DNA of 64,000 nucleotides from Streptomyces cinerochromogenes (GCF_014648635.1 NZ_BMRM01000001.1:496001-560000), one strand, 5' to 3'; shown: positions 43,948 through 52,973, numbered from the stretch's first letter. Notes: generated by a model from the sequence alone, not told the origin. Translations and numbers: made by a program.

Positions 43948-45156
43948 TCAGCCGGTCGTCGTCGCGGACTGGGTCGGGTCCGCCGGGAGGGAGGGCAGGG
44001 CGGCCAGCGAGGGCAGGGAGGGCAGGGACTCGACACCGGGCTCGGCCACGTCCTTGCCGAGGGTGCCGCCGAGCAGGTCGAGCAGGCCCGACACCACGTC
44101 GGTGGCGGACGACAGGATCTGGTCGAGTTGGTCGGTGACCGCCTTCACCAGATTGTCGATCGCGGTCCGCAGCGCGGAGAGCGCGTCACTGGCGGCGTCG
44201 CGGGCCAAGGGCTGGTGGACGATGTCCGCGTGCCGCATCGCCGCCTGCGCGGTGAGGGCCGCGGGGACGGCGGAGGCCACGGGGGCCGCCGGGGACGCGG
44301 GCGCCGCGGGTGAGGCGGGGGTCGACGGGGACGCGGAGGTGGCCGGGGACGCGGAGGCCGCCGGGGCGCTCGGTGCGGCGGGCCGGCTGGGGGCCGCGGG
44401 CTTGGCGGACGCGGTCGCAGCGGCGGGCGCGGCGGACGCGGTGGGCGTGCCGGAGACGGCGGGTGCCGCAGGCTTGGCGGACGTCGAGGACGTCGAGGAC
44501 GTCGCAGGCGCCGTGTGGGACGCGGGGGAGGCGGACGACGCGGGTGCCGCAGGCTTGGCGGAAGCCGCAGCGGTGGCAGGGGCGGCAGACGCCGCGGGCT
44601 TCGCGGACGTCGAGGACGTCGCAGGCGCCGTGTGGGACGCGGGGGAGGCGGACGTCGCAGGTGCCGCGGGCTTCGCCGCCGCAGGTGACGCCGGTGCCGC
44701 AGATGCCGTAGGAGACGCGGACACCCCGGGCTTCGCCGCCGTCGTAGGCGTCGCAGACGCTGTCGGTGCCGCAGACGCTGTCGGTGTCGCAGGCGTCGTG
44801 GGCGCGGTGAGGGACGCCGGCCGTACGGGCGCTGCCGGTTGGACGGGGGCGGTGGCCGCCTTGGCGATGGCTGCCTTGGCCGCCTCGCCGAGCCTTCTGG
44901 CCTCGCCGGCGGGCAGTTGGCCCTTCTCCAGCGACTGGTTGAGCAGGTCGATGACCGGGTTGAGGACGGAATCGGTGGTGCTCAGGGCTCTGACCTGGGC
45001 GAGCAGCCTCTCCTTCTCCGCCGCCGGGACAGGTGCCCGGGAGGCGGCGCGGTCGTGCTCCCGGGCCGTGGCTACGGCGACCGGGCCGGTGATGCCGACC
45101 AGGACGGCCGCGCAGAGGACGGTGGACGCGAGACGCCGGGCAGGCAGATCACGCAT
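43948..45156 (-). CDS. Secreted Ala/Pro/Ser/Thr-rich low-complexity protein
   Basis: 402 aa behind AAAGGAA. Signal peptide (about residues 1-32, ending AVATA). A short helical domain follows (EKERLLAQVRALSTTDSVLNPVIDLLNQSLEKGQLP), then about 190 residues made of Ala/Pro/Ser/Thr with units like SAKPAAPATSASPASHTAPATSS (about 115-300), and a C-terminal helical domain (ALRTAIDNLVKAVTDQLDQILSSATDVVSGLLDLLGG) ending in Pro/Ser. The middle resembles a wall-spanning stalk, possibly glycosylated on Ser/Thr. No wall anchor motif is present. Function unknown. Confidence 0.75.
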   Translation of the reverse strand: MRDLPARRLASTVLCAAVLVGITGPVAVATAREHDRAASRAPVPAAEKERLLAQVRALSTTDSVLNPVIDLLNQSLEKGQLPAGEARRLGEAAKAAIAKAATAPVQPAAPVRPASLTAPTTPATPTASAAPTASATPTTAAKPGVSASPTASAAPASPAAAKPAAPATSASPASHTAPATSSTSAKPAASAAPATAAASAKPAAPASSASPASHTAPATSSTSSTSAKPAAPAVSGTPTASAAPAAATASAKPAAPSRPAAPSAPAASASPATSASPSTPASPAAPASPAAPVASAVPAALTAQAAMRHADIVHQPLARDAASDALSALRTAIDNLVKAVTDQLDQILSSATDVVSGLLDLLGGTLGKDVAEPGVESLPSLPSLAALPSLPADPTQSATTTG

Positions 45157-45327
45157 GGGTGTTCCTTTCGGTGAACAGTGGGACCTGAGCCCACCGTCAG
45201 TTCACCGGTCGCCCTGCGCAACCGCTCACCCACTCACCGTGATCCGTCCGAGGCAGAAAACCGGCCGTCCGCCCCGCGACGGATGCGTACGGGGGCGGAC
45301 GGCCGGCCGACGGGTTGCGTCCCGATG

Positions 45328-45567
45328 TCAGTCGTTGACGCAGGTGTTGCCGAACGCCGGGTTGAGCAGCCCGATGACGTCGACGGTGTTGCCGCACAGG
45401 TTGATCGGGATGTGGATCGGGACCTGGATGACGTTGCCCGACAGAACGCCCGGCGAGTTGGCGGCGACGGCGCCCGCACCGGCGTCGGCGGAGGCCACGC
45501 CGGCACCGCCGGCAACGGCCGCGACGGCGGCGGAGGTCAGGACCAGGCCCTTCGCGATACGCGACAT
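45328..45567 (-). CDS. chpF: Short chaplin (ChpF position)
   Basis: 79 aa behind AAGGAG. Signal peptide to about residue 28 (ending ASA), then a single chaplin domain with ANSPGVLSGNVIQVPIHIPINLCGNTVDVIGLLNPAFGNTCVND and the Cys pair; no tail. It is the classic short chaplin form, secreted and assembled on the aerial surface. Position upstream of a divergent glycosyltransferase cluster agrees with chpF in S. coelicolor as I recall it. A sigma-BldN type promoter lies about 60-85 bases upstream. Confidence 0.9.
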   Translation of the reverse strand: MSRIAKGLVLTSAAVAAVAGGAGVASADAGAGAVAANSPGVLSGNVIQVPIHIPINLCGNTVDVIGLLNPAFGNTCVND

Positions 45568-46080
45568 GGAGAGGTGCTCCTTGGGGATCGACACAAACAT
45601 CCGGGCGGGATACCCGGCGCTGTGTCAACGCGCGGCACACCCGGGAGTTGTGCCGCCAAAGGAGTGATCTGCGCAGGGGGCGCGGCGCGCTTTCACTCCT
45701 GCTCCCTCCCCGCCCCGGGCGCCTCGCTCACGCTCGCCTCCACGCTCTCCGGCACACTCTCCCCCCCACCCCGGCGTACGCCCGTCGCACCAAGCGGCTC
45801 CCGCCCATCCTGCGGACGGCGTAGGGAACTTCACGCACTGCGAACCGGGTGAGGTACCGTCCCGCGGGCTCCTGCCTGCGCCAACGCGCTCGGCCACGTC
45901 TCCGACGTGTGCGATGTCGGCCCGGCTCCGCGGAGCGACGGTGACCAGCCGGGCCGCCGGCTCGTTCCCCACGCGGACGCGGCGTGGTCCGGCGTGCTCC
46001 TCGCCGCCGTGGACGCCCGGAACCGGAAGGCGCGTTCACGACCGCAGCCCGAGCGCCCCCGTGAGCGAGGTAACCCGCGA
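45568..46080. other. Divergent region between chaplin and polysaccharide operon
   Basis: 513 bases with a sigma-BldN-type promoter for the chaplin (45625-45652) near one end. The centre has a run of C-rich, low-complexity sequence (45700-45790). Open frames through it show no signal peptide or domain, and I support no gene here. A promoter for the polysaccharide operon is expected near its right end. Confidence 0.5.
45625..45652 (-). promoter_or_regulatory. SigmaBldN-type promoter upstream of chaplin 45328
   Basis: On the - strand CACAAC (45652-45647), 16 bases, then CGTTGA (45630-45625). The -10 box matches the sigma-BldN consensus fully and the -35 box at four of six positions, with the required 16-base spacer. 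Confidence 0.65.
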
Positions 46081-47373
46081 ATGCACCAGTCAGCACCCGC
46101 CCATCGACCCCGGGTCCTGCACCTCGCACAACCCGTCGACGGCGGTGTCGCCCGGGTCGTGCTCGACCTGGCCCGGGCCCAGCTCGCGGCGGGCCTGCAC
46201 GTCACGGCGGCCTGTCCCGGCGGCGCGCTGGCCGCGGGCCTGCGGGAGCTGGGCGCCGACGTCCGGGACTGGCGCGCGGGCAGGTCCCCGGGTCCCGGGC
46301 TGCCGGGCGAGGTACGACGGCTCGCACGTCTGGTCGACGAGGTACGGCCCGAACTGGTGCACGCGCACAGCGCGAAGGCCGGCCTGGCCGCGCGGCTCGC
46401 CGTCCGCGGGCGCGTTCCGACCGTGTTCCAGCCGCACGCCTGGTCCTTCGAGGCGGTCGGCGGCCTCACCGCGGCGCTCGCCCTGGGCTGGGAGCGGTGG
46501 GGGGCGCGCTGGGCGGACCGGGTGGTGTGCGTCAGCGAGGCGGAGCGCACGACGGGCTTACGCGCCGGGGTGCGCGCCGCGTACGCGGTCATCCCGAACG
46601 GCATCGACACCACCCGCTTCACCCCGCTCGCCCCCCAAGGCCCCCAAGGTCCCCAGGCGCCCCGACCCCCGCGAGCTCACGACCCACAGGGGTCACACGG
46701 CCCGCAAGCAGCCGACGGCGGAAACCCCCTCGTCGTCTGCGTAGGCCGCCTCTGCCGCCAGAAAGCCCAGGACGTCCTCCTCGCCGCCTGGCCGGAGATC
46801 CTCGTGAGGCTGCCGCGGGCACGGCTCGTGCTGGTCGGCGACGGCCCCGACCGCGAGGTCTTACGTCGGCAGGCGCCCCCTTCCGTGCGGTTCACCGGCG
46901 CGGTCGCCGATGCCGCGCCGTGGTACCGGGCCGCCGACCTGGTGGTGCTGCCCTCGCGCTGGGAGGGCATGGCGCTGGCCCCGCTGGAGGCGCTGGCCTG
47001 CGGGGCACCCGTCGTCCTCACCGACGTCGACGGCGCGCGGGAGAGCCTGCCGCCCGCGCTCGCCGCGCACTGCCTGGTGCCTCCCGAGGATCCGGTGGCG
47101 CTGGCCGCGGCGGTGACGGGGCTGCTGGCCGATCCGCCGCTGCGCGCGGCGCTCGCCGGCGAAGGGCGCCGGCACGTCCTGGCCACGCACGACGTGCGGC
47201 ACACCGCCGAACGCGTCGCGGACCTCTACCGCGAACTCCTCGGCGCCCCCGGCCCGGGCCGCGGCGCCCTGGCGGCGGACGAGGCCGGCGGAACGGCCCG
47301 GCCCGTGCCCTCCGAGTGCAGGGAAGCGGCGGCCGACGTGCCCTCCGAGTGCAGGGAGTCCATCCCCTCGTGA
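46081..47373 (+). CDS. Glycosyltransferase family 4 protein
   Basis: 430 aa from ATG 46081 with GAGG upstream. Two Rossmann domains: the acceptor half (RVLHLAQPVDGGVARVVLDLARAQLAAG, VHAHSAKAGLAARLA, VIPNGIDTTRF) and the donor half (PLVVCVGRLCRQKAQDVLLAAWP, LVLVGDGPDREVLRR, ADLVVLPSRWEGMALAPLEALACGAPVVLTD), the last with the E-x7-E donor site of GT4 enzymes. A Pro/Gln/Gly-rich linker of 30 residues lies between them. It transfers a sugar from a nucleotide donor to a lipid-linked acceptor. The C-terminus holds a duplicated 11-residue unit. First gene of the polysaccharide operon; the next overlaps it by 4 bases. Confidence 0.9.
   Translation: MHQSAPAHRPRVLHLAQPVDGGVARVVLDLARAQLAAGLHVTAACPGGALAAGLRELGADVRDWRAGRSPGPGLPGEVRRLARLVDEVRPELVHAHSAKAGLAARLAVRGRVPTVFQPHAWSFEAVGGLTAALALGWERWGARWADRVVCVSEAERTTGLRAGVRAAYAVIPNGIDTTRFTPLAPQGPQGPQAPRPPRAHDPQGSHGPQAADGGNPLVVCVGRLCRQKAQDVLLAAWPEILVRLPRARLVLVGDGPDREVLRRQAPPSVRFTGAVADAAPWYRAADLVVLPSRWEGMALAPLEALACGAPVVLTDVDGARESLPPALAAHCLVPPEDPVALAAAVTGLLADPPLRAALAGEGRRHVLATHDVRHTAERVADLYRELLGAPGPGRGALAADEAGGTARPVPSECREAAADVPSECRESIPS
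47305..47357 (+). repeat. Direct 33-bp-period repeat in the end of the glycosyltransferase gene
   Basis: GTGCCCTCCGAGTGCAGGGA occurs exactly at 47305-47324 and 47338-47357, so the last codons read VPSECRE twice, with an 11-codon period. Confidence 0.85.
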
Positions 47374-48779
47374 CCGCGGAAAGCACCGTCCCCTCCTCCG
47401 TCTCGCCGCTCCCGGCGGTCTCCGTCCTGCCGGCCCGCACCGCCGGCAGCTTCCGGTTCCCGTTGCGGCGGCCGCCCGCGCGGCGCGCCGCACCACCGCT
47501 CCCCCTGCTCGCCGCCGACCTGCTCGCCGCGCTGGCGGGCACGGCCGCGCTGGACGCGGCCACCCGCAGCCCGGTGCTGGTCGCCGCGCTGCTGTCCGGC
47601 GCACTGCTGCTGCGCCCGCGCGCCACGCGCCCGGTGCCGGGTGTGCTCGACGAACTGCCCGTGGTGTGCGGGCGGATCGTGGTGGCCTGGCTGGCCCTGG
47701 CCGCGCTGCTCGCCGCGTACGACCCCGGACGCGCCCTCACCGCCCGGACCCTGCTCCTGGGCTGCGCGCTGCACACGGCGGCGGCCGGGGCCGCCCGCGG
47801 CGCGGTCCACTGGCGGAGCCGGGTGCTCGTGCGGCGCCACCCGCGCACCGCCCTGGTGATCGGGCCCGCGGCGACCGCGCAACGGGTGGCCGCCGCACTG
47901 CTGCGGCACCCGCGCTGCGGGGTGCGGCCGGTGGGCGTGGTCGCGCAGCGCCCGGACGGCACCGGCGGGCTGCCGGTGCTCACCACCGGCGAGGAGGTGG
48001 AACGGGCGCTCGTCCAGAACGGGGTGCGGGTCGTCCTCACCGTCGACCCGGCCGTGCGTACCGCGCACGGGCCGCTGCTCCGGGCGCTCGCCGCGTCCGG
48101 CTGCGCGTTGTGGGAGGTGGACGCGGACAGCCCGGCGTACGAGATGCGCGACCAGCTCGCCGGGTTCGCCGTACGCCGGCTGGATCCGGGCCTGCCGCGG
48201 CGTACGGACGTCGCCAAGCGGCTGCTGGACGTCTCGGTGTCCGGGGCGCTGCTGGTGCTGGTCAGCCCGGTGCTGCTGGGATGCGCGGTCGTGCTGCGGC
48301 TCACCGAGGGGCCCGGGGTGGTCTTCCGGCAGGAGCGCATCGGCAAGGACGGCCGCCCCTTCACGCTGCTGAAGTTCCGCACCCACCGCCCGGCCGACCC
48401 GCAGGAGGCGGCCACCCGGTGGAGCGTGGCTGGCGAGTCGCGGATGAGCCCCTTCTGCCGGCTGCTGCGGCAGACCTCACTGGACGAGCTGCTCCAGCTG
48501 TGGAACGTCTTCCGGGGCGACATGAGCCTGGTCGGTCCGCGCCCCGAACGACCGTACTTCGTCGGCAGGTTCAGCCACGCCTACCCGGGCTACGCGGCCC
48601 GTCACCGCATGCAGACCGGCATCACCGGGCTGGCCCAGATCCACGGTCTGCGCGGCGACACCTCCATCGAGGACCGGGCCCGCTTCGACAACGCCTACAT
48701 CGACACCTGGTCGCTGTGGCAGGACGTCTGCATCCTGCTGCGCACGGCCGCCGCGCTCGTGCGTTCCACGGGGAGCTGA
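47370..48779 (+). CDS. Polyprenyl glycosylphosphotransferase (sugar transferase, WbaP/CpsE type)
   Basis: 469 aa from GTG 47370, which overlaps the previous stop. Several N-terminal membrane helices (about 40-150) and a nucleotide-binding-like middle region (TALVIGPAATAQRVAAALLRHP) precede one more helix (LLVLVSPVLLGCAVVLRL, about 290). The catalytic bacterial sugar transferase domain follows: VVFRQERIGKDGRPFTLLKFRT, LRQTSLDELLQLWNVFRGDMSLVGPRPERPYFV, GITGLAQIHGLRGDT and RARFDNAYIDTWSLWQD. It moves the first sugar phosphate onto undecaprenyl phosphate, starting each repeat unit of the polymer. Confidence 0.93.
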   Translation: MTAESTVPSSVSPLPAVSVLPARTAGSFRFPLRRPPARRAAPPLPLLAADLLAALAGTAALDAATRSPVLVAALLSGALLLRPRATRPVPGVLDELPVVCGRIVVAWLALAALLAAYDPGRALTARTLLLGCALHTAAAGAARGAVHWRSRVLVRRHPRTALVIGPAATAQRVAAALLRHPRCGVRPVGVVAQRPDGTGGLPVLTTGEEVERALVQNGVRVVLTVDPAVRTAHGPLLRALAASGCALWEVDADSPAYEMRDQLAGFAVRRLDPGLPRRTDVAKRLLDVSVSGALLVLVSPVLLGCAVVLRLTEGPGVVFRQERIGKDGRPFTLLKFRTHRPADPQEAATRWSVAGESRMSPFCRLLRQTSLDELLQLWNVFRGDMSLVGPRPERPYFVGRFSHAYPGYAARHRMQTGITGLAQIHGLRGDTSIEDRARFDNAYIDTWSLWQDVCILLRTAAALVRSTGS

Positions 48780-48782
48780 CCG

Positions 48783-50144
48783 ATGGCCCTCACCCTGCCG
48801 CCGCGTCGCCCCGCCCGGCTGTCCCCGGTGCTGCCGGTGCTGGCCGTGGTCGCGCTGCTCGCGCTGCCGGTCGCCCCCGGCGGCGAGGGCGGCGCGGGCC
48901 CCGCCGACGCGCTGTCCGCGCTGGTCGTCGTGTTCTGCGCGGTACGACTGCTGCGCGCGCGCCGCCGCCCGCTCACCCGGACCGCCGCCCTGCTCCTCGG
49001 CCTGCCGGTGGCCGGCCTGGCGCCGGCCGCGCTGCACGCGGTCTCGTCGGACGCCGGGATCACCGGCTTCGGCCGCTACCTCCAGGTCTTCGTCCTGGTC
49101 CCGGCCGCGGTGCTGCTCCTCGTCCGCGACCGGGCCGACTTCCGGCTGCTGGCCTGGTCGCTGGTGGCCCTCGCCGGGTGGCAGGGGGCGGTCGGCGTGC
49201 ACCAGTACGTCACCGGGACCGGGGCCTCGTACCAGGGGCAGGACATCCGCGCGGTCGGCACCTTCGGGGTGTCGGACGTGATGGGCATGGCCACGGTCGT
49301 GTCCTTCGGGCTGGTGTGCGCGGTGGGCCTGGCACTCGGCCGGGCCCCGGCGCGGCAGCGGACGCTCGCCGCCTGCTGCGCACTCGCCCTGCTGGTCCCC
49401 CTCGCCCTGTCCTTCAGCCGGGGCGCCTGGATCGCCACCGTGGTCACCCTCACCGTCCAGCTGGTCCTGGCCGGTCCGCGTCGCGCGCTGGGGGTCGCGG
49501 CGGCCGCGGTGGCCGCGGGGGTGGTGCTGGTGGGCGGGGTGGGGGTGGGTACGGCGATGCTCCAGGAGCGGATCGACAGCATCACCCGGGTCACCGATGC
49601 GCCCGACCAGTCGGTCACCGACCGGTACACGATGTGGGCGGCGGCCACCGACATGTGGCGCGACCGCCCGCTGACCGGCGTCGGTCTGAAGGGCTTCCCG
49701 GAGTACCGCGACGGGCACGCCTCGCTCGCGCTGTCCTCGGGCAGCGACACCGAGGGCGCGGGCGCCGCGTTCCGCCGGCAGCCGCTGCTCTCCCCGCACA
49801 ACATGTACCTGCTGGTCCTCAGCGAACAGGGCCTGATCGGGCTGCTCTGCCTCGCGGGCTGCTGGCTCGCCCTGCTGGTGTGCGCGGTGCGCGGGCTGTG
49901 GCGCACCCGCGCGGCCGGCGGCCAGGGCCTGGACTGCGCGCTGGTCGCCTGCGGGCTCCTCGTCTGGCAGCTCGTGGACTTCGCCTACGCCGACATCGGC
50001 GGACCCGCGACCGTCCTGACGGCGGTCTCCTTCGGCCTGGTCACCTGGTGGGCCCTGGCCGGCGCCGACCAGGTGTCCCCCACGCCGGCGTCCCGCCCGA
50101 GCCGGAGGCCCGTGTCCCGCCCCAGCCGGAGGCCGGCGGGATGA
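48783..50144 (+). CDS. O-antigen ligase/polymerase (Wzy-like) membrane protein
   Basis: 453 aa with about 11-12 membrane helices. The long extracytoplasmic loop carries WAAATDMWRDRPLTGVGLKGFPEYR and, further on, SPHNMYLLVLSEQGLIGLLCLAGCW; the PHN segment and the GxG loop are the marks of the Wzy_C/O-antigen ligase family. It would polymerise lipid-linked repeat units on the outer face of the membrane, or ligate them to an acceptor. It starts 3 bases after the sugar transferase and overlaps the next gene by 4 bases (ATGA). Confidence 0.85.
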   Translation: MALTLPPRRPARLSPVLPVLAVVALLALPVAPGGEGGAGPADALSALVVVFCAVRLLRARRRPLTRTAALLLGLPVAGLAPAALHAVSSDAGITGFGRYLQVFVLVPAAVLLLVRDRADFRLLAWSLVALAGWQGAVGVHQYVTGTGASYQGQDIRAVGTFGVSDVMGMATVVSFGLVCAVGLALGRAPARQRTLAACCALALLVPLALSFSRGAWIATVVTLTVQLVLAGPRRALGVAAAAVAAGVVLVGGVGVGTAMLQERIDSITRVTDAPDQSVTDRYTMWAAATDMWRDRPLTGVGLKGFPEYRDGHASLALSSGSDTEGAGAAFRRQPLLSPHNMYLLVLSEQGLIGLLCLAGCWLALLVCAVRGLWRTRAAGGQGLDCALVACGLLVWQLVDFAYADIGGPATVLTAVSFGLVTWWALAGADQVSPTPASRPSRRPVSRPSRRPAG

Positions 50145-52153
50145 CGCACCCCAGGGCCGGCGAGGTGCCGGGACCGGAGGCCGGCACCGGCGGATTCCCC
50201 CTGCCGGGCGCCCGGCGGGCCGCATCCCCGCCGCCCCGCCCCGCCCTCCGGCCCACGGAACCGACCCACACCCCACCCCACCCAGCCACCCCGGCAGCGC
50301 CGACCACCCCGACAAGCCCCACCCCTTCGGCAGCGCCGACCACCCCGACGCGCCCCACCACCCCCACCACCCCGACCGCCCCGATCACCTCAAGCCACCC
50401 CCCTGCTCCGACAGCCCCCAGCACCCCAGCCCACCCCACCACCCCGGCACCCCCCACCCCACCCCCCGAACCCGCCCTCCTCACCCCCCGTTTCCTCGCC
50501 CGCGCCACCCTCCTCACCGCCTCCCTCTCCGTCGCGGCGGCGCTGCTCGGGCTGGTGCGGGACCAGTCGCTGGCCCGGTTGTTCGGGGCCGGCGGGGACA
50601 CCGACGCCTTCCTGGTCGCCTGGACGGTGCCGGAGTTCGCGGCGACGCTGCTGATCGAGGACGGGCTGGCCTTCGCGCTGGTCCCGGCGTTCAGCCTGGC
50701 TCTGGCCCGCCGGGCGCAGGGGGCGCCGGGGGACCCGGTGCGGGCGCTGGTCGCCGGGACCCTGCCCCGGCTGGCGCTGGCGTTCACGGCGGTCGGGGCG
50801 TTGCTGGCGCTGGCCGCCCCGCAGTTCGTGGCCGCGCTGGCGCCGGGCCTGCCCGACCGGGCGCTCGCGGTGGACTGCACGCGGCTCACCGCGACCTGTG
50901 TGCTGAGCTTCGGCCTCGCCGGGTACTGCAGCGCGGCCCTGCGCGCCCACCGCCGCTTCCTGGCGCCGGCCGCGATCTACCTGGCGTACAACGTCGGCAT
51001 CATCACGGCGATGTACGCGCTCGGCGACCGCTGGGGCGTGCGGTCGGCCGCGTTCGGGGTCGCGGCGGGCGGCTGCCTCATGGTGGCGGTGCAAGTTCCC
51101 TCGCTGGTGAGGCGGTTGTGGCGGGCGGGCGGTCCTGAGGTCGGGGCGGTCACCGGGACGCAGCCGTTGGACGTGCCGCTGCTGTCCACCGTCCTGCTGT
51201 TCGCGCTGTGCCGGCAGTCGCAGGTGCTGGTCGAGCGGTTCCTCGCCGCCGGCCTGCCCGCCGGGGCCATCTCGCACCTGAACTACGCGCAGAAGGTCGC
51301 GCAGATCCCGATGACGCTGTCGACGATGCTGTGCACGGTCACCTTCCCGGCGGTGGCGCGGGCCCTGGCCGACGGCGACACCGAGCGGGCCCGGGACCGG
51401 GTCGAGCGGGACCTGGCGGTGGCCGGCTGCGTGGTGCTGCTCGGCACGGCCGCGATCGTGGCCTGTGCCCCGCAGCTGATCGCGCTGCTGTTCCAGCGCG
51501 GCGCGTTCACCGCCGAGGACACCGCGGCGACCGCCGGTGTGATGCGGGTCTACGCGCTGGGTCTGCTCGGCCAGACCCTGACCGGCGTCCTGGTCCGCTC
51601 CTACTTCTCGGCGGGCCGGGCCAGTTGGTACCCGGTGGCCGCGATGACCGTCGGCATCGCCGCGACCTGCTGGATCGGCGCCGGGACGGTCGGCTCCTGG
51701 GGAGTGACCGGGATCGCCGCGGCCAACGCCACCGGCATCACTCTCACCGCCGTCCTGCTGCTCGCCGGGATGCGCGGGCGCAGCGTGCCCATCCGGACCG
51801 GGCCGGTGCTGCGCGAGCTGGGCCGGCCGCTGCGGGCGGCGGTGGTGGCCGCCGTGGCCGGTGGGCTGGTGGCGGGCCTGCCGTCGGCCCCGTTCGCCGG
51901 GCTGGCCGCGGGCGGTGCCACGGTCGCCGTCGTCTTCGTCCTGCTCGGCCGGTCCCTGGGCACGCGGGGACCGGCCCCTGTCGTCCCGTTCCCGTCCGCT
52001 CGGCGACGCCCGGCAGGCACCTCCCCGGCGGGGGGATCCCCGGCCGCGGTGCCGGAGCGCGCGACCGGCTCCGGCAGGTGGACGCTCCGGCGCCTCGCGA
52101 TAGCCCGCACCGGACGCCGCCGCGCCCGTCCTCCGGGCGGGCGCCGGAAATGA
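50141..52153 (+). CDS. MurJ/MviN-family lipid flippase with long Pro/Thr-rich N-terminus
   Basis: 670 aa. The first 115 residues are a Pro/Thr/Ala/Ser low-complexity region (tracts of PTTPT and PTSPT), then about 14 helices of the MOP flippase fold: LTASLSVAAALLGLVRDQSLARLFGAGGDTDAFLVAW is the typical MviN start, with Arg residues in the central cavity, followed by ILFQRGAFT-like ALLFQRGAFTAEDTAATAG and YALGLLGQTLTGVLVRSYFSAG. In this operon it probably flips the lipid-linked exopolysaccharide unit rather than lipid II; the housekeeping MurJ should lie elsewhere. The start is supported by the ATGA overlap with the polymerase gene. Confidence 0.85.
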   Translation: MTHPRAGEVPGPEAGTGGFPLPGARRAASPPPRPALRPTEPTHTPPHPATPAAPTTPTSPTPSAAPTTPTRPTTPTTPTAPITSSHPPAPTAPSTPAHPTTPAPPTPPPEPALLTPRFLARATLLTASLSVAAALLGLVRDQSLARLFGAGGDTDAFLVAWTVPEFAATLLIEDGLAFALVPAFSLALARRAQGAPGDPVRALVAGTLPRLALAFTAVGALLALAAPQFVAALAPGLPDRALAVDCTRLTATCVLSFGLAGYCSAALRAHRRFLAPAAIYLAYNVGIITAMYALGDRWGVRSAAFGVAAGGCLMVAVQVPSLVRRLWRAGGPEVGAVTGTQPLDVPLLSTVLLFALCRQSQVLVERFLAAGLPAGAISHLNYAQKVAQIPMTLSTMLCTVTFPAVARALADGDTERARDRVERDLAVAGCVVLLGTAAIVACAPQLIALLFQRGAFTAEDTAATAGVMRVYALGLLGQTLTGVLVRSYFSAGRASWYPVAAMTVGIAATCWIGAGTVGSWGVTGIAAANATGITLTAVLLLAGMRGRSVPIRTGPVLRELGRPLRAAVVAAVAGGLVAGLPSAPFAGLAAGGATVAVVFVLLGRSLGTRGPAPVVPFPSARRRPAGTSPAGGSPAAVPERATGSGRWTLRRLAIARTGRRRARPPGGRRK

Positions 52154-52211
52154 GACGACAGGATCCCGTCCCCGCACTCCGTTCCGTACCCCCTCTCCCG
52201 AAGGCTCGCCC

Positions 52212-52973
52212 ATGCCGTCCTCCGTCGAGTCCCCGGCCCGCGTCCGGACCTCCGCCCCGGGTCCCGTCCCGTGGATCGCCATGTACCACTCGGTCGGCGA
52301 CTGCTCCGACGACCCGTACCGCGTCACGGTCAGCCCCGGCCGGCTGGACCGGCAGCTGTGCTGGCTGCGCCGGCGGGGGCTGCGCGGGGTGTCGGTGGCC
52401 GAGCTGCTCGCCGCCCGGGCCCGGGGCGAGGGGCGTGGCCTGGTGGGGCTCACCTTCGACGACGGGTACGCCGACTTCCTCGGCAACGCCCTGCCGCTGC
52501 TGTCCCGCTGGGAGTGCACGGCCACCCTGTTCGTGCTGCCGGGCCGGCTCGGCGGCGACAACGTCTGGGACCCGCTGGGTCCGCGCAAGCCGCTGCTGAC
52601 CGCCGACGGCATCCAGCAGGCCGCCGCCGCGGGCGTGGAGATCGGCTCGCACGGCCTCACCCACGTCGATCTGACGCGGGCCGACGACACCCTGCTGCGG
52701 GCCGAGACCGCCGGGAGCCGGGCGGCTCTGGAGGAGCTGACCGGCGCCCCGGTCACCGGCTTCTGCTACCCGTACGGCACGGTCGACCGGCGCGCCGTGG
52801 CGGCCGTACGGGAGGCCGGTTACGGCTATGCCTGCGCGATCGACCCCGGCCGGCTGAGCGGTCCGCACGTGCTGCCGCGCGTGTACATCGGGGAGCAGGA
52901 CACCGCCGTACGCCTGTTCCTGAAGCACCGGCTGCACCGGCTGCGGCGGCGGCCCGTGGAGGGGCTGCGGTGA
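52212..52973 (+). CDS. Polysaccharide deacetylase (NodB/CE4 family)
   Basis: 253 aa. CE4 motifs: LTFDDGYADF (motif 1, Asp83-Asp84), SHGLTHVDL (motif 2, the zinc ligands His147 and His151) and a motif 3-like RAALEELTGAPVTGFCYPYGTVD. No signal peptide; the N-terminus (VPWIAMYHSVGD) belongs to the catalytic barrel. So it acts in the cytoplasm, or on the inner face on a lipid-linked sugar, removing N-acetyl groups from a HexNAc. Such a reaction gives the polymer positive charge. Its stop overlaps the next gene's GTG. Confidence 0.92.
   Translation: MPSSVESPARVRTSAPGPVPWIAMYHSVGDCSDDPYRVTVSPGRLDRQLCWLRRRGLRGVSVAELLAARARGEGRGLVGLTFDDGYADFLGNALPLLSRWECTATLFVLPGRLGGDNVWDPLGPRKPLLTADGIQQAAAAGVEIGSHGLTHVDLTRADDTLLRAETAGSRAALEELTGAPVTGFCYPYGTVDRRAVAAVREAGYGYACAIDPGRLSGPHVLPRVYIGEQDTAVRLFLKHRLHRLRRRPVEGLR

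Noticed and set aside
45907..46080. In-frame extension before the first glycosyltransferase
   Set aside because: No ribosome site or sensible sequence before ATG 46081.
46497..47369. Upstream extension of the sugar transferase frame
   Set aside because: The frame is open only as an out-of-phase shadow of the glycosyltransferase gene; the GTG at 47370 with a 4-base overlap is the proper start.
48477..50315. - strand 612-codon open frame opposite the polymerase
   Set aside because: Antisense shadow rich in Gly/Arg/Gln without motifs.
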